Source: Sambucus nigra
Lineage: Eukaryota; Streptophyta; Magnoliopsida; Dipsacales; Adoxaceae
Direction of reading: 5' to 3'
Length of the DNA stretch: 64,000 bases
Assembly (NCBI GenBank): GCA_949130495.1
Contig: OX422213.1
Location: 205,647,660 to 205,711,659 of the forward strand
Of the stretch, positions 10,419 through 23,486 are shown piece after piece (position 1 is the first letter of the stretch; each line of letters opens with the position of its first letter). The notes under the pieces were generated by a model. The model did not search any database. It was not told where the DNA came from and saw only the letters and a list, made by a program, of their open reading frames with translations. Position numbers and translations under genes: made by a program.

Positions 10419-13400
10419 TCAGTCAACTGTGCAAATCCCCAAAGACTTCCTAAGACTCTCAAATCTAAGGGCATCTAAAGGTTTCGTGAAAATATCGGCT
10501 AACTGACGGTCGTTAGGAACAAAACTCATGGTTACGACCTTCTCCTCAACTAACTGACGTATAAAGTGCTCGCGTAACCTGATGTGCTTTGTGCGCGAAT
10601 GTTGGACAGGATTACGGGATATATGTATCGCGCTCGTGTTATCACAGGAAATGGTCATGGTGTCCTATGAAATCCCATAATCCTCCAACATTTGCTTCAT
10701 CCACATGAGTTGTGTGCAACAACTCCCGGCGGCGATGTACTCAGCCTACGCAGTGGACAAAGAGATGGAGTTTTGCTTCTTGCTCAACCAAGAGACAAGA
10801 GCAGAACCAAAGTAGAAACACCCACCAGAAGTGCTCCTACAACCATCTACGTCCCCAGCCCAATCGGCATCCGAATAGGCGGACAAACGGTCATCGGTAT
10901 CAAAGGAATACCAAATACCGTATGAGAGAGTCCCACTCACGTATTTGATAATACGTTTTAGACCGAGTAAGTGTGACTCTTTAGGAGACGCCTGATAACG
11001 CGCACAGACTCCAACACTAAAGGCAATGTCGGGACGACTAGAAGCCAAGTAGAGAAGACTGCCTATCATACTCCGATATAAGGTTTGCTCTATGTCCTTG
11101 CCTGAAGTGTCCTTACTAAGATTGGTAGTGGTACTCATAGGAGTATGAGCATGCTTAGCGGAGTCTAAACCAAATTTCTTCAATAGGTCTCGAGCATACT
11201 TGGATTGGGAGATGAACATCCCATCCTCTAGCTGACGAACCTGGAGACCAAGGAAGAATGTAAGCTCACCAACCATACTCATATCAAACTCACTTTTCAT
11301 CTCCTCCTCAAAGTGGTGAGCATGCTGGGAGCATGTGGATCCAAAGACTATGTCGTCCACATAGACTTGGGCAACCAAGATAGCACCGTCATCTCTCCTA
11401 ACGAACAACGTCATATCAACTCCCCCTCTCTTGAAGCCACGGGCAAAGAGATAGGAAGTAAGCCTCTCGTACCAAGCACGGGGTGCTTACTTCAAACCAT
11501 ACAAGGCTTTCCTCAGATAGTAGACGTGATCAGGGTGCTTAGGGTCTTCAAACCCTTTTGGTTGTTCCACATAAACCTCTTCCTGTAGAATGCCATTCAG
11601 AAAGGCACTCTTGACATCCATCTGATATACCTTGAAGTGCAGATGACATGCGATGGCGAGTAGTAAGCGGGCGGACTCAAGCCTCGCAACAGGAGCAAAT
11701 GTCTCCCCAAAGTCTACACCCTCTATCTGTGTGTAGCCTTGAGCGACCAACCTAGCCTTATTTCTGATTATGGTACCATTTTCATCCATTTTATTCTTGA
11801 AAATCCACCGGGTACCAATAACATTAGTATGACTAGGTCGGGGGACAAGTTCCCAGACATTGTTCTTCTTAAACTGAAGCAACTCATCCTGCATAGCAGA
11901 TATCCAGTGTTCATCCTTGAGTGCTTCTTTGTGATTCTTGGGCTCGACTTTGGACGTGTAGCAATGATGACTAACAACGTTCTCCAGTTGAGCACGAGTC
12001 TTGACCCCTAGAGTGGGATCACGAACAATGGCTGAAGGATCATGACTCTTGCGAACCCAAGCAGGTGTGTCCCCTATCACAGGAGTAGGGTCCACAGAGC
12101 GTGAGAGAGGAACAGGTAAATCACTGTCAGAACAATCCTCATTCTCACACTGAAGATTAGGATCAATAACCGTCGAAGGTTCGTCATCTTGCACGGTGAC
12201 GTTTATTGATTCCATAATCTTAGAGCTCTTCAGGTTAAAAACCCGGTACGCTCTACTGTTCGATGAATATCCTAGAAATATTCCCTCGTCGCTCCGGGAG
12301 TCGAACTTTCCTAAATGCTCTCTATCCCGTAGGATGTAGCATTTACTCCCAAAAACACGGAAATATGCTAGGTTGGGATTCTTGCCAGTCCACAACTCAT
12401 AAGGAGTGTGAAGTGTGTGTGGACGCAGATACACCCTATTCACCGTATGGCATGCAGTAGACACTGCCTCTGCCCAAAATCTCCAAGAAACTTTACGACC
12501 TAGAAGCATAGATCTAGCCATCTCTTGGATCGTTCTATTCTTTCTCTCAACAATCCCATTTTGCTGAGGAGTTCTCACAGCAGAAAACTCATGTTTGATC
12601 CCGAGGCTATCACAGTAAAGATCTACCTTTGCTTCTGTGAATTCAGTGCCGTTGTCACTACGTATTCTATTAATAGTGACACCGTGTTGATTTTGCAGGA
12701 CACGGCACTTGGTCATTAAAAATTCTACAGCATCGAATTTCTCTCTCAGAAAGCCTACAATGGAGTACCTGGAGAAATCGTCCACCATCACGAGAATGTA
12801 TCTCTTACCACCTAGACTCTCCGTGCGAGTAGGACCCATAAGATCCATGTGAATCAACTCAAGAACACGGGAAGTGGTAATGGAATTCAACTTCCTATGA
12901 GGGCTACGGATTTGTTTTCCCAAGTGACAGGGTCCACAAATCATGGAAGTTGGATTTCCAAGTGATGGTAGGCCACGTACTAGGTCCTTTTTGACTAAAC
13001 GAGATAAGTCTCTAACGTTCACATGACCTAGACGTTGGTGCCACAGATCTATAGGAGTGATCGTGGCGCTGTTGCAGACAAGTGAGGATTTGGGCTCAGT
13101 CCCATAACAGTTATCCTCTGTCCTCACCCCTTGCACTAAAAGTTTATCGGCTTGATTATAGACCATACAAGCTTCCCGGTAAAACTTTACTGCAAAGTCA
13201 TCGTCGCACAGCTGGCTGATGCTAAGAAGGTTTGCTTTCAAACCTTTGACGTACAACACGTTCTCTAGCTTTGGAAATCCTGGTAACTCTACTGTACCTC
13301 GTCCAATTATGCTAGATTTGCTACCATCTCCAAAGGTGACTCTCCCATCATTATAATCCTCAAGATGGGTAAAATATGAGGCATCACCTGTCATGTGTCT

Positions 13401-14171
13401 GGAGCAACCACTGTCAAAATACCACTGTGAGGTATTATGGGCTTTGAGAGCGACATGGACAACAAGGGCCTTTTTCTCTTTCTTAGGAACCCAAGCGTAG
13501 GTACCTTTTTGTATTCCCTTGTTGTTGTTGGTTTTAGCCGGAATGCAGGGCGCATTCATTGATGGTAAGGTCATCCGTCGGAATTCCTCCATCAAACTTT
13601 GTGAAGTGGCGGCTAGAAACTCAACACGCTCTCTCAGACTAGCAAACTCATCAGTCTGATGTGGTGGAGCAAACGTACGTCGTGTCCGACCCAACTTATA
13701 GCAATCATCCCTAAGGTGTCCATTTCTTTTGCAATGGGAGCAAAAGGGCACAGTATTAGGAGGACCTTGGATTGCTTTTCTTGGTCGAACTCTCCTTCTT
13801 GGTTTTTTATGACGGCCATAAGGAGTCGTAGTAAACTCAGGAATTGGTCCGGGTGAAATTTGGGACGTGGAGGCACCATCAAAACCTATTCCTTGGCTGT
13901 CACCAAAACCTAAAGCGGGACCGAGGAGCATTTTTCCCATCTTCCCAGATCTGTCCTCGATTTGTACCTTGACTTTCCTAGCTCTCTCAAGGTCATGAGT
14001 AAGCTGAGCAACAAGGGCTTCAAGTTTCTTTCGAGTCTCCAGGGAGGAATGAAGCTCACTCGTAAGACTAGCCACTTGATTAGTCAAGTCCGCTTTCTCT
14101 TTCTCAAAACTGCTCTCTGTCTCTTTAAGCAAATTCTCTTTACTAAACCAGGCAGATTCTCTCTCTCTCAT
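10419..14171 (-). pseudogene. Copia-1 pol: late gag, protease, integrase, RT, RNase H
   Basis: One frame runs from 14171 to 10419 with three stops. The N-terminal part is coiled-coil-rich and ends in a zinc knuckle [14 protein letters not shown]. The aspartic protease is [13 protein letters not shown]. Integrase has an HHCC finger (WHQRLGH...CGPCHLGK) and a DDE core with SDNGTEF and [14 protein letters not shown] has [20 protein letters not shown] and the catalytic YVDDIVFGS. RNase H includes DADWAGD and, near the end, RQLADIFTKPLD. The stops are TAA at 11487-11489 (family consensus GLKQAPRAW, so a CAA-to-TAA change), TAG at 10746-10748 (STA-stop-AEY) and TAG at 10665-10667. The reading frame is otherwise intact over about 1250 codons, pointing to recent inactivation. 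It copies the element's RNA and integrates the DNA in virus-like particles. Confidence 0.93.
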
Positions 14172-15502
14172 GGTGGTGCAGGTGGAGGACTCTCTCTCTC
14201 TCTCGTCTTTCCTAACTCTTCTTCTAACGCGGTGATCCTAAGAACTAACGCCTTGTTACATTTTTTAGTTTTGAAAGACTCATCATATAACTCGGCGTAG
14301 GCGCGTTGAAGGCTACTCTCGTCCTCACTACCTTCCTCCTCTCCCTCACTCTCTTCGCTCTCGCTGTCGAGGTGTCCCTGTGAAGTAGCATCCTCATCGT
14401 CGTGAGGTGCACTAGGAGTACTCACATAACTAGCCATGAACGCGGTGAAGTTACGCTCATGCGGTGACTTATCTCCCGAGTCCACAGACTCGACCTCACT
14501 GTCGTCACTAAGGGTAGCATTTAGGACAGCTTTACCCTTTTCCCTATTCAGACGAGTGGCACACTCAAACGCTCTGTGTCCCTTACCGTCGCACTCAAAA
14601 CACCTCTCACTGTCTTTAGGGGGTTCTTTGAAATCTTTCTTTTCAAACTTATTTTTCTAAAAATTCTTTTTATCTTTGAAATTCCCATTTTTCTTAAATT
14701 TCAGAATTTTCTTGAAGTTTTTAGCAAAAAGTGCCAAATCAGCTAGGTCAAACTCACATTCAGAATCAGAAGTTTCTATCTTTCTAGACGACTCAACTCC
14801 CTTTCTTGCCTACCCCTCACTTTTTCTCTCTTGGGCTTTAAGGGCAATTCCCTTATCTTTTGACTTGGCAGATTTAGGAAACATGTCTATTTCATAAGTT
14901 TGTAAATCTCCTACTAGTTCTTCCAATTTTAGAGTATTTAAATTACCCAAGGAATTTAGCACAGTGACTTTAGGTATAAAACGCTTAGGAAGGGAACGAA
15001 GAATCTTTTTAACAACTCTAGCATTTGGAATATGTTCACCAAGATTATAGCTAGTATTAACAATGTCAGAAAGCCTAGCATAAAATTCATCAAAACATTC
15101 ATTTTCATGCATGGTGATGGTTTCAAATTGAGTTGTTAAATTTCGCAATTTTGACTCTTTAACAGCATTCGTTCCTTCATGGGTAAGTTGCAAAATATCC
15201 CATGCCTCTTTTGACGTGGTGCACGTCATTATGCGTTTGAACTCATCAGGAGTGACAGACCCAGAAATAGCACTTAGACCCTCAGAGTTAAAAGATGACC
15301 ATTTAAATTCATCATCAGTCCAAGTGATGTCAGGTTTCAAGTTGGTCACATTATCAACAGTCACGGTTGGAGGAGTCCACCCTCGTTCAACCAAAATCCA
15401 GACACGTTCGTCAATGGCTTTTAAAGCTGACCTCATACGGGCTTTCCAATAGGCATAATTCGACCCGTCAAAAATAGGCATTTTATAATATGACTTCTCC
15501 AT
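14168..15502 (-). pseudogene. Copia-1 gag (UBN2/DUF4219-type)
   Basis: Starts at ATG 15502 with MEKSYYKMPIFDGSNYAYWK, the typical SIRE/Tork-like gag opening (IFDG.NY.YWK.RM). It continues through TSKEAWDILQLTHEGT and ends with a coiled-coil segment. A first zinc knuckle is CFECDGKGHRAFEC. An acidic SDSE-rich stretch follows. Stops occur at 14810-14812 and 14657-14659 in the same frame. The frame then shifts relative to pol within a GAGAGA run at about 14174-14215, so gag and pol are no longer continuous. It would form the capsid particle around element RNA. The start is supported by homology with the gag of the second copia element at 30238. Confidence 0.9.
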
Positions 15503-15601
15503 TTGAACACGCTCTTTTCAAAAATCAATTTATTTCAAAAATTGATATCTTTAGAAAAATTTTGCGGAAGTAAGGAATACGCAATAGAATGGCGTAACCT
15601 T

Positions 15602-15615
15602 CTCTGATACCAATT
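15602..15615 (-). promoter_or_regulatory. Copia-1 primer-binding site (initiator tRNA-Met)
   Basis: The minus strand reads AATTGGTATCAGAG directly after the 5' LTR. This matches the plant initiator-Met primer site TGGTATCAGAGC over its first ten or more bases. Confidence 0.88.
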
Positions 15616-16516
15616 TAAAAGAGTTGGCGCTTGTGTTCAATTAAGAAATAATATAATAAATACCATTTTTAACCCAAATTAACCCTAAGCATGCAACTAG
15701 GTGTGATTGAAACAATATGAAATCAAGCACAGGTTATTCAACACACAAAGTTTAAGGAAAAATCCCCCACAGGGGCAAAACCATTTGTATATTCACTATA
15801 ATTTGTAAAAGATGGTTTACAATCGGATTACAATGAAATACAGATTTTTGACTAAGAATTACCCTCGGGTATCGGATTCTGTAGTCGCGGCTGGAATATC
15901 CCTTTCCAGTAGGGTTGGCAGCTGGAACTATCCCTGTCCAGTAGGGCTGCAATGAAGAGGAAGTAACGGTCCACTTCACAAGGGTTGAACAACAGCAATG
16001 GTGTTCTTGGGTTACCAAACTTGATTCACATAGATATGGAAGATGTGTGAATCTAGAAAACCTAGAATCATAAGACTCAATAGGTGAAGACTTTAGGGTT
16101 GATATGCTCTGATAATCGTGGGAAAGTCTTAAGAAAACCAACTGCTGATCGTGGTTTAAATAAGGGATCGAAACCCTACAAAATCGGCTGCACGATCTGG
16201 CAGTGATTATCCTCGTCGGATCGGTCCGGTCGATTAGGCGGATCGGTCCGGTTAAGTCGGATCGGTTCTTTTTCTGAAACCGGATCGGTCTGGTTGGCAT
16301 CGGATCGGTCCGAAACTTTTGCCTTCATCGGTTCGCTATGCATCCGGGTGTACTGGTCTCAGCTTAGCAGGCGGATCGGTCCGGTCCTCAGAAATCAAAT
16401 TCCTTCTCCTTTTGATCTTCGGATTTTGTTGATGACGATGTGATCTTTTCAACTATCATTCTTATAACGGCGTATGACATATCATATACATAATGATGGA
16501 AAAATTGTCCTTACAA
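15616..16516 (-). repeat. Copia-1 5' LTR (901 bp)
   Basis: Very similar to 7914-8876. Its inner terminus reads TA instead of TG in plus orientation. It lacks 64 bp of the GGATCGGTCCGG cluster, an apparent deletion between two copies of CGGATCGGTCCGGTCC. It abuts the primer-binding site at its low-coordinate end. Confidence 0.93.
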
Positions 16517-16521
16517 AGGAC

Positions 16522-17984
16522 CTCTAAAAAATATTGAAAATATGTAGTGTGAAATTACCAAAATACCATTCATGTGTAAAATGACCCTTATGCCCTTATC
16601 ACCTTTCTACCACATGCTGGTCACCTCCACCTTACACATGCCGTATTTAAAGAGATAGCTAAAACACTTGTCATCATTTGGTGATGTTAAGACTGCAAGA
16701 CCACCTTGGAATGCGACACCCAAATGATGACTTGCCACTGTAAATGCTTGATCACCTAGACACATGTCAACACCGTAATAATTTTGGAAACCTATAAATA
16801 AGGCCTTTGCGATCATTTATAACTCACACCAATTCCTTAGGAATTATAGTAAGAAAGAGTGATAGAAAGCTTGGGAAATATCTTAAAAAGGAGTTCTATA
16901 ATTTTAAAGAAATTATTCATTTCATAGGTATGATTTTATTTAAATGTTGTAATGCATTTTTATAGTTTCAATTTCGTGTTTTATAGCTTTACTTAGTAGT
17001 TATGCTGTTAATATAAACTAAAGGCTCCACTAATGAAAACGTAAAATTTGGAAACAATCTAAATGGATTTTATTTTAAAAATATGTGAACTTGTTTGAAA
17101 ATATATATACGCGTTTTGTAAGTAATTGCTCGTTATTATGGAATCTAATTTAAGTAATTCCAAAGTCAGTCCCGGTGAAATTCTGTCTAGTTGAGATGGT
17201 ATTTAAGTGGTTCCCCTGTGACCCTCCATCGCTACTGGGAATAAATCCAGAAATGTTCTGTCTAGATGAGATGGTATTTAAGTGGTGCCCCTGTGACTCT
17301 ACATCTCTACTGAGAACCGATTGATTAGGAAGAACTATGAATTAAATTCTTCAATTTAGATTAATGAATATAATAAAATTGAGAAAATGTTTTTTAGTAA
17401 CCTTTTATAGCAAGTATTGTAAAATTAAAACACAGCATTTATAATTGATCTTTATTTAGAATACGTAATTAAACCTTTATTGTATTTATTAGATTAACGT
17501 GTGATCCAAGACTCAAAATCTGTATTTTTTAACCTTTATTTTAGGTGCGTACTCTATGTCATTTCTTGCACATTTAAATTATATGATAATAAGCAAACTA
17601 TGTATTTTGTGAAATGATTTTATTCTCAAAATGCATCTGATACTGATGATTGATTAATTTGTGATATGTTTATATCCCTCCATATAGGCATATTGATAGA
17701 AATGAGATTGAATATTGGAAATAAGATTCGGCCTAAGGGACCTCTCTTACTGAATGACCTTCCCAGTTAGGTTATCACTGGTGTGCCCTAAATAAGGCGT
17801 TGTGACGAACTAGTTCGATTGATCCTCAACTACCGGGGTATAATACGGTAGAAGAACACAATATTAATGTGTACTTGGCCATTAAAATGATATAATTATA
17901 AGAAAAATATATCACATTTGATTTGTTGCATTCTTCTTATTCTAAGCTATCCAATTGTGATATATATACTACCATTTCAAAAAA

Positions 17985-18015
<31 letters not shown>

Positions 18016-18544
18016 ATATATATATATATATATATATATTTATTGCAAGTTCCTATCCATATATATATGCCTTCTCTTTTGACTTGAATAGATATCTATT
18101 TTTTAAAAATCTTGGAATATCGGGAGATTAAATCTTATTCAGCTTTTAGCTGACGTTGTATAAATAACGGTTTTTTAAGAAATAATTAGACTGGAGGATG
18201 GAGTGTAGAATGACTATGTTGAAGATTTAGCTTAGGGAGCTCTTTTTTTATACTTTTAAATATAACGTTTATTTTTATGAGATAGAACATGTTTGGCTCT
18301 TCAGTAATAGGTTTTTAATTTTGGCATAAGTTGTAATGCGTTCATACTTTTAATATATATGAAGTTTCCTTTTAGAAAGCTTTGATGATGTAATTCCATT
18401 TTTTCAATAGTTTACGATTCGTGACCATGTGAATATATTTTCGTTGCATTTATTTTAAGAAATATTTTAAGGATAGAACATTGAATGGCTTGGTGGCATG
18501 TCAAGACACTCATTCCCTACTACTATTGGGTTGGGGTCGTGACA
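16522..18544 (+). repeat. Chromovirus 5' LTR, right part
   Basis: Resumes with CCTCTAAAAAATATTG after the second copia target copy (16517-16521) and ends GGGGTCGTGACA. It aligns with the 3' LTR from about 21981 to 23995. It holds two diverged copies of an ATTCTGTCTAGTTGAGATGG block (about 17180-17320), also present in the 3' LTR (22640-22770). A run of (AAAT)n followed by (AT)n lies near 17980-18040. Confidence 0.92.
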
Positions 18545-18565
18545 GAGGTGGTATTAGAGCTTAGG
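18545..18565 (+). promoter_or_regulatory. Chromovirus primer-binding site
   Basis: Just after the 5' LTR the sequence reads GAGGTGGTATTAGAGCTTAGG. TGGTATTAGAGC differs by one base from the initiator tRNA-Met primer site TGGTATCAGAGC. Confidence 0.75.
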
Positions 18566-18757
18566 TTATGAACCTGTAGACTACTGAACATAGGTTTCGA
18601 ACGTTATAGATTTCATGTTTTCATCCCTAGGAGATCGTATTAAATATCTGATTTATGTGATAACCCTCCCTATGTGTTATATTATTTATAACTGGTCTTT
18701 TAGTTTTCAATCTTGATATAGTATAGTAGATCTTATGTTTTGCCATGACTGTAGAAA

Positions 18758-19785
18758 ATGACCAAGAGAATATCATCTATGGGAACTAGTGATTCGAGTA
18801 TTGAAGGGCTGGAAGGTGCATACAAGGCGATCGAAAGACTAGCAAAGATTATGGAGCATCAGGTGAATAATGGAGTACCAAGGAATCCTGAACTAAGTAA
18901 ATGTACTACTGAACAGTTCAAGAAGTTTATGCCTCCATATTTTAAAGGTACTCCTAACCCCACTGAAGAAAAAAGTTGGTTGATGCAAATAGAAAAGATA
19001 CTCGATGTTCTTAAGTGTACTGATGAACAAAGAGTTTCATTTGGAATGTCTATGTTAGAAGGTGAAGATGAACATTGGTGGAGAATGACTAAGAGAATAT
19101 ACAAGGAAAGGAATAACCCCATAGTTTGGAATGACTTCTTAGTGATATTCTACAAGAATACTTTCCTGAAACAGTACAAGACCAAAAATCAGCCGACTTC
19201 ATGAGTTTAGTTCAAGGAAATATGACGGTTAGTCAATACGAGGTGAAGTTTATCGAGTTATCCCATTTTGCACGTCATGCTGTGATAACTGATGTTTTAA
19301 AGGCCAATAAGTTTGAACGCGGGTTAAGGTTGAATATTCGTAGTCAAATTTCCATCCTGAAGTTGACATCATATACTGAAGTAGTGACTAGAGCAACTAT
19401 AGCTGACAAGAACAGTGAAGAATATAATCAAGTTAGATAAGGGAAGAGTAAATTTGGGGAATAAAGAGGAAGGAACCCCAATGATAAACCCTTTAGGACT
19501 ATAACCAATATAGGGCGACCTTTTGTGAAGAAACCCTTTAATGTTGATAGATGCCAACGATGTGGTAATATTCATAGAGGGAAACCATGTTATTTGGAAA
19601 CATGAAATTGCTTTGAGTGTGACCAAAAGGGACATAAAATGAGAGATTGCTCTAATAAACGGAAGGCGCCAACAAAGAATTTTTATGAAAATAAGGATCA
19701 TGGAAGACAAGGTAGAATTTTTAATCTTTCTGATACAAAAGCTTCTAATGCAGTAGTGTCAGGTACACTTTCTATATGTGCTAAT
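18758..19785 (+). pseudogene. Chromovirus gag and protease start, broken
   Basis: The first part contains FKKFMPPYFKGTPNPTEEKSW and EDEHWWRM, the retrotransposon gag core. A frameshift at about 19200 moves the frame to one with NMTVSQYEVKFIELSHFA. Two zinc knuckles follow, RCQRCGNIHRGKPC and CFECDQKGHKMRDC, with stops between and before them. The tail reads [15 protein letters not shown], where the family continues into the protease active site. The sequence instead jumps to the end of RT/RNase H, so an internal deletion removed most of protease and RT. Upstream stops leave no intact product. Confidence 0.85.
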
Positions 19786-21640
19786 GAAAACTGGAAAAGT
19801 AGTAGCTTATGTCTCGAGACAATTAAAACCACATGAACAGAATTATCCAACCCATGACTTAGAATTAACTGCTTTAATTTTTGCTCTTAAGATTTGAAGA
19901 CACTATTTATATGGTTAGATTTGTGAGATTTATACAGATCGTAAGAGTTTGAAATATATATTTACTCAGAAAGAATTGAACATGAGACAAAGGAAGAGGT
20001 TATAATTGATGAAGGATTATGATTTAAATATTCATTATCACCCACGGAAAGCAAATGTAGTAACTGATGATTTAAGTAGGAAGTCTACAACAAATTTAAC
20101 ATGTCTCATTACAAATCAGGAACCTTTGTTAAGGGATTTAAGAAGTATGGAAATAGATGTACGTATTTATAGCAAAGGAGGAATAATCACAACCTTAGAA
20201 GTAAAACCCACATTGATGGAAATGATCAAAATTGCATAAGTAAATGACCCACAACTGAAGAAGATTAGAGAAGAGGTTATTTAAGGGAAGAGAATTGAAT
20301 TTGCAATACGAAATGATATATTGAGGTTTGTAAATATAGTGTGTGTTACACATGATGCCCAACGAAAGAGGCAAATTTTGGGGGAAACTCATTGCTCGAG
20401 ATTTACGTTTTATCCTGGAAATACCAAGATGTATAGAGATCTTCGAGAAGTGTTTTGGTGGAACAATATGAAAACGGAGATATCATAATTTGTATCTCAC
20501 TGTTTGGTTTGTCAACGAGTAAAAGCTGAACATCAGAAACCATCAGGATTATTACAACCTCTACATATCTCTGAATGGAAGGGAACATATTACCATGTAT
20601 TTTGTGACAGGTTTACCAAGGAGTTTAAATGGTAATGATTCTATTTGGGTAATTATTGATAGGTTAACTAAATATTCTCATTTTCTTTCCATTAAGATTA
20701 CCCATTAATTATAAAAGTTAGCCAAGTTATATGTGCGGGAAATTATTAGGCTTCATGGAACCCCAATTTCCATTATTTTTTATCGTAACCCTAGATTCGT
20801 TTCTTTCTTTTGGAAAAGCCTACAAGCAGCCATGGGAACAACATTGAATTTCAGCATTGCTTTTCATCCTCAAACAGATGGATAATCTGAGAGAACCATT
20901 CAAACCTTAAAGGATATGCTTAGGGCCTGTGTACTTGATTTGAAGGGGAATTGGGATGATCATTTACCATTAGTGGAGTTTTCCTATAATAATAGTCATC
21001 AAGCAAATATTCAAATGGCTCCATATGAAGCACTATATGGTAGAAGGTGTCGTTCTCCCGCATGTTGGGTAGAAGTTGGAGAAAGAAAATTATTGGGACC
21101 AGAATTGATTCAAATCACAACAAAGAAAGTGAAATTGATATAAGATCGACTTTGAATCGCTCAAAGCTGTCAAAAGAGTTATTTTGACAATCGACACTGA
21201 CAGTTAGAATTCCAAAGAGGAGATTATATGTTCTTGCGAGTATCTCCTTCAAAGGGAGTAATACGATTCGAGAAGAAAGGGAAGTTGAGTCCAAGATACA
21301 TAGGACCTTTTGAAATCCTTGAAAAGATAGGAGCTATTGCGTATAAAATAGCCTTACTAGTTGAACTCTCTAGTGTACATAATGTGTTTCACGTATCAAT
21401 GATAAAAAAAAATATGTCCCAGATCCAACACATATCTTAAGTCATGAACCTCTTCAAGTTAGAGAAGATTTGTCATACATTGAGTATCTGGTAGAAATTT
21501 TGGACCATAAAGATCAAATATTATGAACCAAGTTAATTCTACTAGTCAAATTATTATGGTGAAATCACTCAGTTGAAGAAGAAACATGGGAGCAGGACGA
21601 TGAAATAAAGGAGAGATATTCATACTTGTTTGTAAATTAA
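19786..21640 (+). pseudogene. Chromovirus RNase H, integrase and chromodomain-like end
   Basis: After the deletion joint the reading picks up at [20 protein letters not shown] and EIYTDRKSLKYIFTQKELN (RNase H region), with several stops. Integrase follows: a finger with HCLVCQRVKAEHQKPSGLLQ, core pieces VIIDRLTKYSHFL and [22 protein letters not shown]. The second catalytic Asp region (FYRNPRF where SDRDPRF is usual) appears mutated. The GPY/F-type segment is KGKLSPRYIGPFEILEKIG. The C-terminus (about 21430-21640) reads EYLVEILDHKDQIL and SVEEETWEQDDEIKERYSYLF, matching the chromodomain tail of Tekay elements. Numerous stops make it a pseudogene. Confidence 0.85.
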
Positions 21641-21666
21641 AATTAGTCAAGTTTGGGGATCAAACT

Positions 21667-21685
21667 TTTTATAAGGAGGGTAGGA
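21667..21685 (+). promoter_or_regulatory. Chromovirus polypurine tract
   Basis: AAGGAGGGTAGGA directly precedes the 3' LTR start at 21686. Confidence 0.8.
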
Positions 21686-23424
21686 TGTAATGACCCCACT
21701 TTTATTTGCTCATATATATATAGTTCGTTTTTACACTCATGTATTACTTATTATCTTATAAATGATGTATTATTAAATATGTGGTATTATTGGCTATTAA
21801 AATTGCAAACCCCATTTTTAAATATGAAGAATCAACTGTAAATTAGATCAAATCGAAGTCTTATGACATATCTTAAGGTAAATAATAAGTTTTGGGGTAA
21901 AAAATATAATTTTATGAAACTTTAGGGACTAAAATAAAAATATAAAAAGGGCCATTTTATAAATAAAATATTTTCAAGGACCTCTAAGAAATATTTAAAA
22001 TATGTAGTGTGAAACTACCAAAATACCATTCATGTGTAAAATGGCCATTATGCCCTTATCACCTTTCCACCACATGCTGGTCACCTCCACCTTACACATG
22101 CCGTATTTAGAGAGAAAGCTAAAACACTTGTCATCATTTGGTGATGTTAAGACTACAAGACCACCCCGGAATGCGACACCCAAACGATGACTTGCCACCG
22201 TAAATGCTTGATCACCTAGACACATGTCAACATCGTAATACTTTTGAAAACCTATAAATAGGGCATTTGGGATCATTTATAACTCACACAAATTCCTTAA
22301 GAATTAGAGTAAGAAAGAGTGATAGACAACTTGGGAGATATCTTAAGAAGGAGTTCTATAATTTTGAAGAAAGAACTAATTTCGTAGGTATGAGTTTATT
22401 TAAATGTTGTAATGCATTTTTATAGTTTCAATTTCGTGTTTTATAGCTTTACTTAGTAGTTATGTTGTTAATATACACTAAAGGCTCCACTAATGAAACT
22501 TAAAATTTGGAAACAATCTAAATGGATTTTATTTTCAAAATATGTGAACTTGTTTGAAAATATATATACACTTTTTGTAAATAATTGCTCGTTATTATGG
22601 AATCTCATTTAAGTAATTCCAAAGTAAGTCCCGGTGAAATTCTGTCTAGTTGAGATGGTATTTAAGTGGTGACCCTGTGACCCTCCATCGTTACTGGGAA
22701 TAAATCCGGAAATATTCTATCTAGATGAGATGGTATTTAAGGGGTGCCCCTGTGACCATCTCTACTGGGAACCGACTGATTAGGAAGAACTATGAATTGA
22801 ATTCTTCAATTTCGATTAATGGATATAAAAAAATTGAGAAAATGGTTTTTTAGTAACCTTTTATAGCAAGTATTGTAGAATTAAAACACAACATTTATAA
22901 TTGGTTTTTGTTTAGAATACGTAATTAAACCTTTATTGTATTTATTAGATTAACGTGTGATCCAAGACTCAAAATCGTTATTTTCGAACCTCTATTTTAG
23001 GTGAGTACTCTATGTCATTTCTTGCACATTTAAATTATATGATATTATGCAAACTATGTATTTTGTGAAATGATTTTATTCTCAAAATGCATCTGATACC
23101 GATGATTGATTCATTTGTGATATGTTTATATCTCTCCATATAGACATACTGATTGAAATGAGAATTGAAAATGAGACTGAATATTGGAAATAAGATTCGG
23201 CCTAAGGGAGTCTCTTACTGACTGACCTTCCCACTTGGGTTATCGCTGATGTGCCCTAAATAAGGTGTTGTGACGAACTAGTTCGATTGACCCTCAAATA
23301 CCAGGGTATAATATGGTAGAAGAACACGGTATTAGAGTGTACTTGGCCATTAAAATGATATAATTAAAAGAAAAATATATCACATTTGATTTCTTGCATT
23401 CTTCTTAATCTGAGCTATCCGATT

Positions 23425-23486
<62 letters not shown>

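Larger units (their letters stand above)
7914..16516 (-). mobile_element. SIRE-type Ty1/copia retrotransposon nested in the chromovirus LTR
   Basis: A complete 8603-bp element with TG...CA termini and an exact 5-bp target duplication AAGGA (7909-7913, 16517-16521). On the minus strand the order is 5' LTR (15616-16516), an initiator tRNA-Met primer site, gag with two zinc knuckles, protease, integrase, RT, RNase H, a noncoding 3' tail of about 1.5 kb, a polypurine tract and the 3' LTR (7914-8876). The order integrase before RT defines Ty1/copia. The gag type, second zinc knuckle and long 3' tail with extra purine tracts fit the SIRE/Maximus lineage. Only a handful of stops and one frameshift disable it, and the LTRs are nearly identical apart from one 64-bp deletion, so it is young relative to its host element. 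Confidence 0.93.

Noticed and set aside
11739..14897. Plus-strand reading frames opposite the copia-1 gag-pol
   Set aside because: Antisense shadows of the gag-pol frame.
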